This document shows positions 27,342 to 36,329 of a DNA stretch of 64,000 nt, in pieces. Position 1 is the stretch's first letter. Each line of letters starts with the position of its first letter. Below the pieces are notes generated by a model that was not told where the DNA came from, did no database searches, and saw only the letters and a program-made list of their open reading frames with translations. Position numbers and translations under genes: made by a program. The DNA comes from Mycolicibacterium lutetiense (lineage in GTDB: Bacteria > Actinomycetota > Actinomycetes > Mycobacteriales > Mycobacteriaceae): contig NZ_JAGIOP010000002.1 of NCBI RefSeq assembly GCF_017876775.1, positions 496,001-560,000 of the forward strand, read 5' to 3'.

Positions 27342-28040
27342 TCAGGTATCGCGCCGGGCGCTCAGCCAGCGTTGTTGGAGCCGGACGAAATGGGCGTCGA
27401 CGACGGCGCCGTGCCCCGGAACGAACACCCCGTGCTCACCGCCCGCGGCCAGCACCGCCTCGAGCGTGGCCGGCCAAGCCTCCACGTCGGAATCGGCGTC
27501 GATGACCGGATCACCGGACTGTTCGACAAGATCACCGCAGAACACCACCGGGCGTTCGTTCGGCACCGTCACGATCAGGTCATGGGTGGTGTGGCCGGCA
27601 CCGGGTCGGCAGATATTCACGGTCCGGCCGCCGACATCGATATCGCCTCCGGCCACTTGGTGCCTGGGAACCGGCAGCGCCGCGATCGCCCGGTCGACCT
27701 CGTCGGCATCGGCGCCGTGGCGGATCGCATCCGCCCTCAAGTGCGCCCGGCCGCCATCCATGGCGACTGCAACCTCTGGTGCACAATAGATTTCGGCCCG
27801 ATCGAACCAGGAGCAACCCAGGACATGGTCAAAATGGTTGTGCGTCAGGATGATACGCGTGACATCCTGCCGCGTCAGTGCCGTGACATCGGCCTCGATA
27901 CCGCGGGCCTCGGCCAATGTAGTACCGGCATCGACCAAAAGAGCGTGGGTGCTGCCGCTGACCAGACCGACCGTGACATCGAGAAACGGAAGGCGGGTGC
28001 GCCAAACACCCGCACCCAGCTGTTCCCAGTCGTAGTTCAC
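27342..28040 (-). CDS. MBL-fold metallo-hydrolase
   Basis: 232 residues with a GTG start. LTHNHFDHVLG is the HxHxDH metal motif, and further metal ligands are seen at GHTTHD and FCGDLV. The plan is that of glyoxalase II/lactamase-like hydrolases acting on thioesters or lactones. It lies upstream of the thioesterase in the same direction, 45 bases apart, so the two may be co-transcribed and act on products of the Rieske step. Confidence 0.87.
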   Translation of the reverse strand: MNYDWEQLGAGVWRTRLPFLDVTVGLVSGSTHALLVDAGTTLAEARGIEADVTALTRQDVTRIILTHNHFDHVLGCSWFDRAEIYCAPEVAVAMDGGRAHLRADAIRHGADADEVDRAIAALPVPRHQVAGGDIDVGGRTVNICRPGAGHTTHDLIVTVPNERPVVFCGDLVEQSGDPVIDADSDVEAWPATLEAVLAAGGEHGVFVPGHGAVVDAHFVRLQQRWLSARRDT

Positions 28041-28152
28041 GGCCTCGCGCCGGCCAGGGGATCCACCCCTGCGAAGCTACCCCTGGCGTCGTCTGGCCGC
28101 AGTGACCTGGCCTGAGAGGTTTGTGTTGGAGATCTGTGGGAACTCCTAGCTC

Positions 28153-28956
28153 ATGTTGATCAGACGAATTGCCCGGCCCATGCTGTCTGCGACCTTCATC
28201 GCCAGGGGCGTCGACACCCTGCGCGACCCGAGTACCGCCGCCGAGACGACACGCAGAACACTCGGTGCGTTGGGTGCCCTTCCAGGCCCGGTCGGCGCCG
28301 GGGTTCCGCGCAACGCCGACACGGTTGCGCGGGTCAACGCGGCGGTTCAGGTGGGGGGTGGGCTCCTCCTGGCGCTCGGCCGGGCGCCGCGGCTTACCGC
28401 GGCGGCACTGGCCGTCACGATGATTCCGAGGGGCGTGGGCTCACAGGCCTTTCTGAAGGATTCCGACCCGCAACACGCCGCGGCTCAGCGCCGGGAGTTT
28501 CTGACCGACGTGAGTCTGCTGGGCGGCCTGATCATCGCGGCGGCCGATACGGCGGGCAAACCATCGCTGGCGTGGCGCGGACGCCGTGCCGCGCGGCAGG
28601 TCTCGGCCAGTGTCGCCGCCGCGGTTCCTGGTGTGGCGGCGGGCGGGCTCAACAACAATTCCCTCGCCGACAGTGCGATCGTCGAGAAGGTCGGACACAA
28701 CCTGGCCGTCGGTGCCGAACGGGGCCGCGAACTGGCCGACGTGGCGGTGGAGCGGACGACCGAATTGGCTGCCGAGTTGGCTCAATTAGCGCGTGAACAC
28801 GGACCCGAGGTAGCCGAAGCGGCCCGTGAACGCGCCACCGAGTTCGCGCACATCGCGCGTGAGCGTGCACCCGAACTTGCTGAGGCCGCCCGCGAACGCT
28901 CTGCTGCGCTGGCCGACATCGCCCGATCCCAACTCGACCAGCGCCGCGATCGGTAG
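28153..28956 (+). CDS. DoxX family membrane protein with repetitive helical C-terminus
   Basis: 267 residues. Residues 1-145 match the mycobacterial DoxX group (start LIRRIARPMLSATFIARGVD, with membrane segments around residues 55-80 and 105-120). The C-terminal 80 residues are a run of related 12-13 residue helices built on A-R-E-R-(A/G)-x-E-(V/L/F)-A, for example AREHGPEVAEA, ARERATEFAHI and ARERAPELAEA. These would form a long amphipathic helix. The function is unknown; DoxX proteins take part in redox homeostasis complexes. Confidence 0.8.
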   Translation: MLIRRIARPMLSATFIARGVDTLRDPSTAAETTRRTLGALGALPGPVGAGVPRNADTVARVNAAVQVGGGLLLALGRAPRLTAAALAVTMIPRGVGSQAFLKDSDPQHAAAQRREFLTDVSLLGGLIIAAADTAGKPSLAWRGRRAARQVSASVAAAVPGVAAGGLNNNSLADSAIVEKVGHNLAVGAERGRELADVAVERTTELAAELAQLAREHGPEVAEAARERATEFAHIARERAPELAEAARERSAALADIARSQLDQRRDR

Positions 28957-28965
28957 CTTTGAGGG

Positions 28966-29460
28966 ATGAGTACGGGCGACTATCCACCGGAATTCGGGCA
29001 GTACGGACAACCGGGCGGTTATCCCCCGCCGTATGGAACGCAGGCCCCCGGCGGCTTGGGCCGACGTTGGTTCGCCAGGGTGATCGACGGCTTGATCGTC
29101 GGGACGGTGGCATTCTTCCTGGGCTTCTACACCGACCAGCTCTCCAATTATTGGGTGACAGGCCTGTTCACCGGACTGCTGGTGTTTGTCTACTTCGTGT
29201 TGTTCGAAGTGGGAATGGGTTCGACACCCGGCAAGAAGCTGCTCGGACTCGAAGTACACGGGCCGGGCGGCGCACCGAAGCCGACTGCCAAACAGTCGGC
29301 CATCCGTAATGCCTTCACCCTGCTGACGATCATCCCGTGGGTCGGTTGGCTCCTGGCACCCATCGCCATGATCATCATCGCGATGACCATCAGCTCGAGC
29401 CCCACCAAGCAGGGTAAGCACGACGAACTTGCCGGTGGCACCCAGGTAACCCGGGGCTGA
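28966..29460 (+). CDS. RDD family membrane protein
   Basis: 164 residues. A Pro/Gly/Tyr-rich cytoplasmic tail (residues 1-30) is followed by the R-x-x-x-R-x-x-D core (RRWFARVIDGLIV) that defines RDD proteins, then further membrane segments and the GSTPGKKLLGLEV signature. The function of RDD proteins is uncertain; some act as cation antiporters. It starts 9 bases after the DoxX stop and is probably in the same operon. Confidence 0.87.
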   Translation: MSTGDYPPEFGQYGQPGGYPPPYGTQAPGGLGRRWFARVIDGLIVGTVAFFLGFYTDQLSNYWVTGLFTGLLVFVYFVLFEVGMGSTPGKKLLGLEVHGPGGAPKPTAKQSAIRNAFTLLTIIPWVGWLLAPIAMIIIAMTISSSPTKQGKHDELAGGTQVTRG

Positions 29461-29475
29461 AAGCCGTCTACCGGT

Positions 29476-30888
29476 TCAGATCACCAGTCCCAGCAGGAGA
29501 ACGAAAACCAGGCCGGACACCGACAGCACGGTCTCCATCAACGACCAGGATTTGATGGTCTGCCCCACCGTCATTCCGAAGTACTCCTTCACGAGCCAGA
29601 ATCCGGCGTCGTTCACGTGTGAGAAGAACAACGAGCCGGCGCCGACGGCGAGCACCACCAGGGACACCTCCCCGGTACTCATCCCCTCGACCAGTCCGAG
29701 CATCAGTGATGAGGCGGTAATCGTGGCCACGGTGGCCGACCCGGTGGCCAACCGGATCAGTACGGCCAACACCCACGCCAGCAGTACCACCGACAGGTTG
29801 GCGCCCTTGGCCCATTCGGCAAGCAGGGTGCCGATCCCGGTGTCGACCAGGACCTGTTTGAATCCGCCACCGGCCGCGACGATCAGGATGATCCCGGCCA
29901 CCGGCGGAAGCGACGACTCGATGGTTTTCGCGATCTGGTCGCGGCTCATCTTGGCGCCGCCACCGAGAGTGAACATGCCGACCACCACCGCGATCAGCAA
30001 CGCCATCAAGGGCTGACCGAGGATGTCGAATGTCTGTCGCAGCAGGTGGGACTTGTCGTCGACAAAGATGTCGACCAGCGCCTTGCCCATCATCAGGGCC
30101 ACCGGCAGCAGCACGCTGAACATCGTGATGGCGAAGGTCGGTCGCGCTTTCGTCGCGGTCGTCGTGGTCACGCCGCCCGTAGAGTCCGCCGCGTCGAACC
30201 GGTCCGGAACATCCAGGACCACCCAGCGACCGGCCAGCTTGCCGAACAACGGACCTGCCACCACGATCGTCGGGATTGCCACCAGCACACCCAACGCCAG
30301 CGTGACGCCGAGATCGGCGTTGAGCAGTGAGATCGCGGCGACCGGTCCCGGATGGGGCGGTACGAATCCGTGCATGGCCGACAGGCCGGCCAGAGCCGGG
30401 ATGCCGACGGTGATCAGCGAAAGTTGCGAACGTCGGGCCACCAGGTAGATCACCGGCATCAACAGCACCAGGCCGATCTCGAAGAACATCGGCAGACCGA
30501 TGATCGCGCCCACCAACGCCATTGCCCACGGCAGCGCCCGCGGTGACGCATGCCCGACGATGGTGTCCACGATTTCGTCGGCTCCCCCGGAGTCGGCCAA
30601 CAGCTTGGCGAACATCGCGCCGAGAGCGATCAATATCCCAACGCTCGCAGCGGTAGAGCCGAAGCCGCTGGAGAACGAGGCGAGCACGTCGCTGACGTTT
30701 TCACCCGCAGCCATGCCCACGGTCAGTGCACCGAAGATCAGAGCCAGGAACGGATGCAACTTGACGATCGTGATGAGCACGACGATCAGGGCGATGCCGG
30801 CCAGCGCGGCCAGGACCAACTGCGCGCCGCCCGCCACCGGCTCGATCAGGTCAGACCCGGCCGCGAGATGAGTGAGGGCCGAAGTCAT
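29476..30888 (-). CDS. gntP: Gluconate permease, GntP family
   Basis: 470 residues with 12 or more hydrophobic segments. The first region (LAALAGIALIVVLITIVKLHPFLALIFGAL) and the loop FVPPHPGPVAAI are hallmarks of GntP gluconate:H+ symporters. The ATG at 30888 overlaps the stop of the kinase gene as ATGA, so the two are translationally coupled. Transported gluconate would be phosphorylated by the kinase encoded just upstream. Confidence 0.92.
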   Translation of the reverse strand: MTSALTHLAAGSDLIEPVAGGAQLVLAALAGIALIVVLITIVKLHPFLALIFGALTVGMAAGENVSDVLASFSSGFGSTAASVGILIALGAMFAKLLADSGGADEIVDTIVGHASPRALPWAMALVGAIIGLPMFFEIGLVLLMPVIYLVARRSQLSLITVGIPALAGLSAMHGFVPPHPGPVAAISLLNADLGVTLALGVLVAIPTIVVAGPLFGKLAGRWVVLDVPDRFDAADSTGGVTTTTATKARPTFAITMFSVLLPVALMMGKALVDIFVDDKSHLLRQTFDILGQPLMALLIAVVVGMFTLGGGAKMSRDQIAKTIESSLPPVAGIILIVAAGGGFKQVLVDTGIGTLLAEWAKGANLSVVLLAWVLAVLIRLATGSATVATITASSLMLGLVEGMSTGEVSLVVLAVGAGSLFFSHVNDAGFWLVKEYFGMTVGQTIKSWSLMETVLSVSGLVFVLLLGLVI

Positions 30889-31400
30889 CGGTTCTCCTGT
30901 TCTGTTGTCGCCGTGTCGCATTGGGCCACATATTCATCGACTATGGCGTCGATGCTCTGATCCACGTCGATGGCGACACCGGCCTCATCGGGGCGGAGCG
31001 GCTCCAGCGTCGCGAATTGGGAGTCCAGCAGCGCAGCCGGCATGAAATGCCCCGGTCGGCTGGCCTGACGCCGGCGGATCACCTCGTGCGATCCGCTCAG
31101 ATACAGAAACGCAACATCGGGGCAGTGCCGCCGCAGTTGGTCGCGGTATGTGTGTTTGAGGGCCGAGCAGCTCATCACGCCGCCGTCGTGGTGCTCGGCG
31201 AGCCACTCACCGATCGACTCCAGCCACGGATAGCGGTCCTCGTCATCGAGGGCGTGGCCCGCGGACATCTTGGCGATGTTGGCGGCGGGGTGAAAGTCAT
31301 CGGCGTCGGCGAACGGCACCCGCATCCGCTGCGCCAGCGCGGCACCGACCGTCGACTTTCCCGACCCCGATACGCCCATGACCACGACTGGTGAACCCAT
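30885..31400 (-). CDS. gntK: Gluconokinase
   Basis: 171 residues. The P-loop GVSGSGKSTVG is at residues 9-19, with the gluconokinase signatures FADADDFHPAANIAKM, DEDRYPWL and CSALKHTYRD. It phosphorylates gluconate to 6-phosphogluconate for the pentose phosphate pathway. A GTG at 31412 is an alternative start. It lies upstream of gntP with a 4-base overlap and is divergent from a GntR-type regulator. Confidence 0.92.
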   Translation of the reverse strand: MGSPVVVMGVSGSGKSTVGAALAQRMRVPFADADDFHPAANIAKMSAGHALDDEDRYPWLESIGEWLAEHHDGGVMSCSALKHTYRDQLRRHCPDVAFLYLSGSHEVIRRRQASRPGHFMPAALLDSQFATLEPLRPDEAGVAIDVDQSIDAIVDEYVAQCDTATTEQENR

Positions 31401-31447
31401 ACTCCGCCTCACGATGTGTGTCTACCGTCACACAGCCTGCCGTAAAG

Positions 31448-31511
31448 GTCATACGATTGCAAGACTGTCACGATTAAATCTGCTTATTCAGCAGGCAGTC
31501 TGCAATATGAC
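31448..31511. promoter_or_regulatory. Inverted operator pair between gntK and gntR
   Basis: GTCATACGATTGCAAGACTG (31448-31467) and CAGTCTGCAATATGAC (31496-31511) are near reverse complements sharing GTCATA, TTGCA and GACTG blocks, apart from small insertions. The arrangement between divergent genes fits a GntR/FadR-type dimer operator controlling both directions. Confidence 0.55.
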
Positions 31512-31522
31512 AGGATGTAAAC

Positions 31523-32239
31523 GTGTCCTCGCCATCAAATGTCGGCGCGTTGCATGCCAACCTGTTGACCGCGCTCGGTACCGGCATCGTCTCCGGCGAG
31601 TTGGCGGCCGCGCAGGTGCTGACCCTGGACCGGCTCAGCGCCGAGCATGAGGTGTCCCGCAGCGTGGCACGCGAGGTGATCCGGGTGCTGGAGTCGATGG
31701 GCATGGTGGAGTCGCGACGCCGGGTCGGGATCACGGTGCAGCCGTCACGCAAGTGGAATGTGTTCGACCCCAGACTGATTCGCTGGCGCCTGCATGCCGG
31801 GGACCGGGCGGCGCTCCTTGCATCGCTGTCGGAGCTCCGCCGAGGTTTCGAACCGGCCGCCGCGGCACTCGCCGCACGGCGGGCCGACCCTGATCAATGC
31901 CGGATCCTGGCCGCCGCCGTTTCCGACATGGTGGTGCACGGACGGTCCGGCAACCTCGCCGCATACCTGCTGGCGGACAAGGTATTCCATCAAACACTGC
32001 TGGAAGCCAGCGGCAACGAGATGTTCCGCGCGCTCAACGACGTGGTGGCCGAGGTCCTCGCCGGGCGTACCGAGCACGGCCTGATGCCGGACTCTCCCAA
32101 CCCGGCGGCCATCGAGTTACACGACCAGGTGGCCCGGGCGATCCGACTGCGCGACGAGGATGCCGCCGAACGGGCGATGCGGGCCATCATCGACGAGGCC
32201 GCCACCGCGGTGAGCGACGGCGACGGCCCCGATGCTTAA
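31523..32239 (+). CDS. GntR family regulator (FadR subfamily), gluconate regulator
   Basis: 238 residues, GTG start. The N-terminal winged helix (LTLDRLSAEHEVSRSVAREVIRVLESMGMVESRRRVGITV) is typical of GntR. The C-terminal FCD domain is all-helical and carries probable metal or ligand residues (DKVFHQTLLEASGNE, ELHDQVARAI). Because it is divergent from gntKP, it most likely represses gluconate uptake until gluconate or 6-phosphogluconate binds. Confidence 0.88.
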   Translation: MSSPSNVGALHANLLTALGTGIVSGELAAAQVLTLDRLSAEHEVSRSVAREVIRVLESMGMVESRRRVGITVQPSRKWNVFDPRLIRWRLHAGDRAALLASLSELRRGFEPAAAALAARRADPDQCRILAAAVSDMVVHGRSGNLAAYLLADKVFHQTLLEASGNEMFRALNDVVAEVLAGRTEHGLMPDSPNPAAIELHDQVARAIRLRDEDAAERAMRAIIDEAATAVSDGDGPDA

Positions 32240-32247
32240 CTAGCCTT

Positions 32248-33135
32248 ATGGGTCGCACTCCCGCATTGGCGCGTCGCTTCTTCGATCGGCTGGAACCGGT
32301 GCACGCGGTCACCTACTTCACCGCAGAGTCTCGCGCGGCGCTCGAGTCCTTGGGCTACCCCGGCTTCTGGATGGGCTACTTCGCAGCCCGCTCAGCCCCG
32401 CTGGGCATCGTGCCGGCCGAGGTGGTCGCCGCCGCGTTCTACAACTTCACCACCGCGCGGGTGGCGAAGGCCCTGCCCGCTGCGTGGGAAAAGGCAAGTC
32501 CAGCAACACTTTTGCAGCTGCGTTCAGATTCGGCTGTCGCGGCACTGCGTCGCTCGGGAGTGGCCGACTCGGAGTCGACCCGCCTCGCCGCCGATCTCGC
32601 CGCCAAAGCTGCCAGCACGGCACCCTTGGATGGGCGGCCGCTCTACGCGGCCAACCAGGCGCTGCCTTGGCCGGAGGACCCGATCGCCAAACTCTGGCAC
32701 GCGGTCACCCTGCTGCGCGAGCAACGCGGAGACACCCATATCGCTGTACTGGTCGCCGAGGGAATCAGCGGACGTGAATGCAACGTACTGCACGCCGCAG
32801 CCGGCCGCGTGCCGCGCGAGATGATCATGCGGAGTCGCGACTATGACGACGACCAGTGGGCAGGCTACGTCGAGCAGTTGCGCTCGCGCGGCTGGCTGGA
32901 CGGCCAGGGCGACCTCACCGACACCGGGCGGGCCGTCAAGCAAGGCATCGAGGACCGCACCGATGCCTTGGCCCTGCGCGCACTGGACGCGTTGACCGAC
33001 GACGAGATCACCACCCTCTTCCGGGTGCTGACGCCGATCACCCGGCAGGTGGTGGCCGCCGGGGACGTTCCCGCCGCCACGCCGATGGGCCTGAACCGCG
33101 ACAATCTCGACGACGACAGCGCCCATCTGGGCTGA
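32248..33135 (+). CDS. SCO6745 family protein
   Basis: 295 residues. The opening region (LARRFFDRLEPVHAVTYFTAESRAALESLGY) and WMGYFAARSAPLG are typical of the SCO6745 family, widespread in actinomycetes and of unknown function. The C-terminal third looks like a winged helix (WLDGQGDLTDTGRAVKQGIEDRTD), as in MarR-like regulators. It starts 8 bases after the gntR stop. It is soluble, without a signal peptide. Confidence 0.72.
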   Translation: MGRTPALARRFFDRLEPVHAVTYFTAESRAALESLGYPGFWMGYFAARSAPLGIVPAEVVAAAFYNFTTARVAKALPAAWEKASPATLLQLRSDSAVAALRRSGVADSESTRLAADLAAKAASTAPLDGRPLYAANQALPWPEDPIAKLWHAVTLLREQRGDTHIAVLVAEGISGRECNVLHAAAGRVPREMIMRSRDYDDDQWAGYVEQLRSRGWLDGQGDLTDTGRAVKQGIEDRTDALALRALDALTDDEITTLFRVLTPITRQVVAAGDVPAATPMGLNRDNLDDDSAHLG

Positions 33136-33140
33136 CAACC

Positions 33141-33467
33141 TCAGCGCGGCGCGTACATGATCAGCCCGACGCCGACGAGCGCGACGAGTGCGCCGGCGAC
33201 ATCCCACCGGTCGGGTCGGAAACCGTCGGCGGCCATGCCCCACAACAACGATCCGGCGATGAATACCCCGCCGTAGGCGGCCAGGACCCGGCCGAAGTGG
33301 GCGTCGGGCTGAAACGCCGCGACGAAGCCATAGGCGCCGAGCGCGATCACCCCGGCGCCCATCCACATCCAGCCACGATGCTCGCGCACGCCTTGCCACA
33401 CCAGCCAGGCCCCGCCGATCTCGAGCACCGCAGCGAGGACGAACAGCGCGATCGATTTACCTACCAT
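33141..33467 (-). CDS. YnfA/UPF0060 family small membrane protein
   Basis: 108 residues with four hydrophobic helices. [23 protein letters not shown] and [20 protein letters not shown] are the family signatures. The small four-helix plan is related to SMR exporters. Start at the ATG 33467 (earlier GTG codons exist). It converges on the SCO6745 gene, 5 bases apart. Confidence 0.85.
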   Translation of the reverse strand: MVGKSIALFVLAAVLEIGGAWLVWQGVREHRGWMWMGAGVIALGAYGFVAAFQPDAHFGRVLAAYGGVFIAGSLLWGMAADGFRPDRWDVAGALVALVGVGLIMYAPR

Positions 33468-33554
33468 CACCACCCCAGGGTGCCGTGAACATGCACAAAT
33501 GTCGGCTTTAGCGCGGCGTGTCGTCGGCAGACACGCATGCCGTGGGGCCAGGGG

Positions 33555-34301
33555 TCAGGCGACGCCGAGGTAGGCGGCACGAATACTGTCATCCGCCAAC
33601 AGCTCCCGCGCGGCACCGCTTCGCGTGACATTGCCGGTCTCCAGGATGTAGGCCCGGTCCGAACGGCTCAGCGCCTGTTGGGCGTTCTGCTCGACCAGCA
33701 ATACGGTGGTGCCCTGGGCGTTGATCTCGGAGATGATCTTGAAGATCTGCGAGATCACCATCGGCGCCAACCCCATCGACGGCTCGTCGAGCAACAGCAC
33801 CCTGGGTCGGGCCATCAGCGCGCGACCGATGGCCAACATCTGCTGTTCCCCGCCGGAGAGGGTGCCGCCCACCTGGGAACGCCGCTCGGCCAGCCTCGGG
33901 AACGTCTCGAACACCCAGTCCAATCGCTCGTCATGCTCGTGGCGGGAGGCGAATTTGCGCCCATAGCAACCCATCTCCAGGTTCTCCACCACCGTCATGC
34001 CGGGAAAGACCCCGCGTCCCTCCGGGGCCTGGATCAGCCCGTCGATGACGCGCTGATGGGCTTTCACCCGCGAGATGTCGCGGCCTTCGAACCACACCGA
34101 GCCCGAGGTCAGGGGCCGCAGGCCCGAGATCGCGCGCATCATCGTGCTTTTGCCGGCCCCGTTGGAGCCCAACAGCGTGACCAACTCCCCCTCGTGCACC
34201 ACGAGCGAAACCCCGTGCAACGCCTTGATGCGGCCATAGTGCACCACCACGTCGCGTACCTCGAGCAGTACCCGAGGACTGGTCTCAGCCGAGTTCATCA
34301 T
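33555..34301 (-). CDS. livF: Branched-chain amino acid-type ABC transporter ATPase LivF
   Basis: 248 residues. Walker A GSNGAGKST, signature LSGGEQQMLAIGRALM, Walker B LLLDEPSMGLAP. The family-specific ending VLETGNVTRSGAARELL matches LivF. It energises uptake through LivHM and overlaps livG by 17 bases as the last gene of the operon. Confidence 0.93.
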   Translation of the reverse strand: MMNSAETSPRVLLEVRDVVVHYGRIKALHGVSLVVHEGELVTLLGSNGAGKSTMMRAISGLRPLTSGSVWFEGRDISRVKAHQRVIDGLIQAPEGRGVFPGMTVVENLEMGCYGRKFASRHEHDERLDWVFETFPRLAERRSQVGGTLSGGEQQMLAIGRALMARPRVLLLDEPSMGLAPMVISQIFKIISEINAQGTTVLLVEQNAQQALSRSDRAYILETGNVTRSGAARELLADDSIRAAYLGVA

Positions 34302-35139
34302 CGGGCACCCCCAGATACGCGGCGATGACCTTCGGGTCCTCGCGGATGTCGTGTGGCAATCCGTCGGCGATCTTGCGACCGAATTCCAGCACCACGATGC
34401 GGTCGGTCACCCCCATCACCAGGCGCATGTCGTGCTCGATCAACAGCACGGTGTAGCCGTCGTCGCGGATCTTTCGGATCAACTCGATCAGCGATGCCTT
34501 CTCGGCCGGGTTGAACCCGGCGGCCGGTTCATCCAGGCACAGCAGTTTGGGCTCGGTGGCCAGCGCGCGGGCGATCTCCAGACGCCGCTGATCGCCATAG
34601 GGAAGGTTCTTGGCCTTCTCCTCCCCGCGATGCGCGATCCCCACAAAATGCAGCAACGCCACGGCGCGTTCGATCGCCGACCGCTCTTCGCGGCGGTGCC
34701 GCGAGGAGCGCACCAGGGCACCCGGCACCGAGGTCTTGTGCCGCGCATCGGTTCCCACCATGACGTTCTCCAGTGCGGTCATCTCACCGAACAGGCGGAT
34801 GTTCTGGAAGGTACGGGCGATGCCACGACGCGTGATCTGGTGACGCTTGATCCGGCCCAGTGGGGCGCCGTCGAAAACGACCGATCCCGAGCTGGGTCGG
34901 TACACGCCGGTGATCGCGTTGAAGCACGTGGTCTTGCCCGCACCGTTGGGGCCGATCAGGCCGAGGATCTCCCCGCGACGGATGTTGAAACTGACCGAGT
35001 CCAGGGCCACCAGGCCACCGAACTCGACGGTGAGATCCCGTGTCTCCAGCAGGACCTCACCCTCGGCGGCCTGGATGTCCCGGTGTACCCCGGCCAACTC
35101 CTCGACGCTCTCGCTGACGCCGGGCATGGGCTCGCTCAT
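34285..35139 (-). CDS. livG: Branched-chain amino acid-type ABC transporter ATPase LivG
   Basis: 284 residues. An N-terminal extension of about 28 residues precedes the core. Walker A GPNGAGKTT, the LPYGDQRRLEIARAL signature (the degenerate C-loop usual in LivG), Walker B LLCLDEPAAGFNP and the H-loop IEHDMRLVM are present. It pairs with LivF. Its start overlaps the livM stop by ATGA. Confidence 0.93.
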   Translation of the reverse strand: MSEPMPGVSESVEELAGVHRDIQAAEGEVLLETRDLTVEFGGLVALDSVSFNIRRGEILGLIGPNGAGKTTCFNAITGVYRPSSGSVVFDGAPLGRIKRHQITRRGIARTFQNIRLFGEMTALENVMVGTDARHKTSVPGALVRSSRHRREERSAIERAVALLHFVGIAHRGEEKAKNLPYGDQRRLEIARALATEPKLLCLDEPAAGFNPAEKASLIELIRKIRDDGYTVLLIEHDMRLVMGVTDRIVVLEFGRKIADGLPHDIREDPKVIAAYLGVPDDELG

Positions 35140-36329
35140 CCCACCGGCTCCTTGTCCGTGGTGCGGCGCAACAACTGTCGGGCCGACCTGCCGTAGGTCA
35201 ACAGATGTTGGCGCACCGGGAAGAGCCCCTGCGGCCGGAAGATCATCAGCACCACCAGCGCCAGACCGAAGAACAGGTACTTCAGGTCACCGAGGTTGAT
35301 CCCGAGGAACTCGACCCCCAGCAGCCGGTTGGGCAGATACACGACGATGAACGCGCCGAAGATCACGCCGAGTTTGTTGCCCTGCCCGCCGAGCACCACC
35401 GCGCACAGGAAGAGCATCGAGTTGATGATGTTGAACGTCGGCGGTGCCACGTACTGAACCTGGCCGGCGTAGAGCGCACCGGAGAGCCCACCGATCGCGG
35501 CGCCGATCACGAAGGCCCACAGCTTGAACCGGAAGGTGTTGACCCCCATCACCTCTGCGGCGTCCTCATCCTCGCGGATGGCCACCCACGCGCGCCCGAC
35601 CCGGCTCCGCTCCAGGTTGCCGACCAACAGCAGGATGCCGATCATCAGAATCAGGCCGAGCCAGAACCACCAGGTGCCGTAGTTGGCGTCACCGACCGAG
35701 TTGCCGCTGGAGAACACGCCGTTGGGCAGCTTCTCGCTCTCCCCCACCCGCGGATACGCGACCTGATTGAGCCCGCGAGAGCCGTTGGTGACGTCGGACA
35801 GATTGTCGGCCAGCAGCCGGATGATCTCACCGAAACCGAGGGTGACGATGGCCAGATAGTCGCCCCGCAACCGAAGCGTCGGCGTTCCCAGGATCAACCC
35901 GGCCAGTGCGGTGACGGCCATGGCCAACGGCACACAGGACAGCCAGGCCCAGTCCTTGCTGAAGAAGCCGTTCGGGCCCACCTGATTCCACGGGCTGTCA
36001 GGGCTGGTCAACAGGGCGACGGTATAGGCGCCGACGGCATAGAAGCCGACGTAGCCGAGGTCGAGGAGGCCGGCCTGACCGACGACGACGTTGAGGCCGA
36101 CAGCGATGATGGCGACCATCACGAACTGGGCCATGGTGCCGCCGAAACTGATGCCGGGGGTGTCGAGGAAGCTCGGGGTGAACAACGGCAGCAGCGCCAG
36201 CAACCCGAAACCCGCCACGCCGACAACCCATTTGGCCGCCCGCGGCAAGGTGGACCAGGATTCGCGGAGGGCGTCGCCGGGCGCCAGCAGCGTCTTGGTC
36301 ACCGAACTGGCGGATTCTGGCTCGCTCAT
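35136..36329 (-). CDS. livM: Branched-chain amino acid-type ABC permease LivM
   Basis: 397 residues with about ten hydrophobic segments. FVMVAIIAVGLNVVVGQAGLLDLGYVGFYAVGAYT is the LivM signature region, and the coupling segment is AWVAIREDEDAAEVMGVNTFRFKLWAF. It forms the channel with LivH. It overlaps both neighbours by 4 bases. Confidence 0.93.
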   Translation of the reverse strand: MSEPESASSVTKTLLAPGDALRESWSTLPRAAKWVVGVAGFGLLALLPLFTPSFLDTPGISFGGTMAQFVMVAIIAVGLNVVVGQAGLLDLGYVGFYAVGAYTVALLTSPDSPWNQVGPNGFFSKDWAWLSCVPLAMAVTALAGLILGTPTLRLRGDYLAIVTLGFGEIIRLLADNLSDVTNGSRGLNQVAYPRVGESEKLPNGVFSSGNSVGDANYGTWWFWLGLILMIGILLLVGNLERSRVGRAWVAIREDEDAAEVMGVNTFRFKLWAFVIGAAIGGLSGALYAGQVQYVAPPTFNIINSMLFLCAVVLGGQGNKLGVIFGAFIVVYLPNRLLGVEFLGINLGDLKYLFFGLALVVLMIFRPQGLFPVRQHLLTYGRSARQLLRRTTDKEPVG

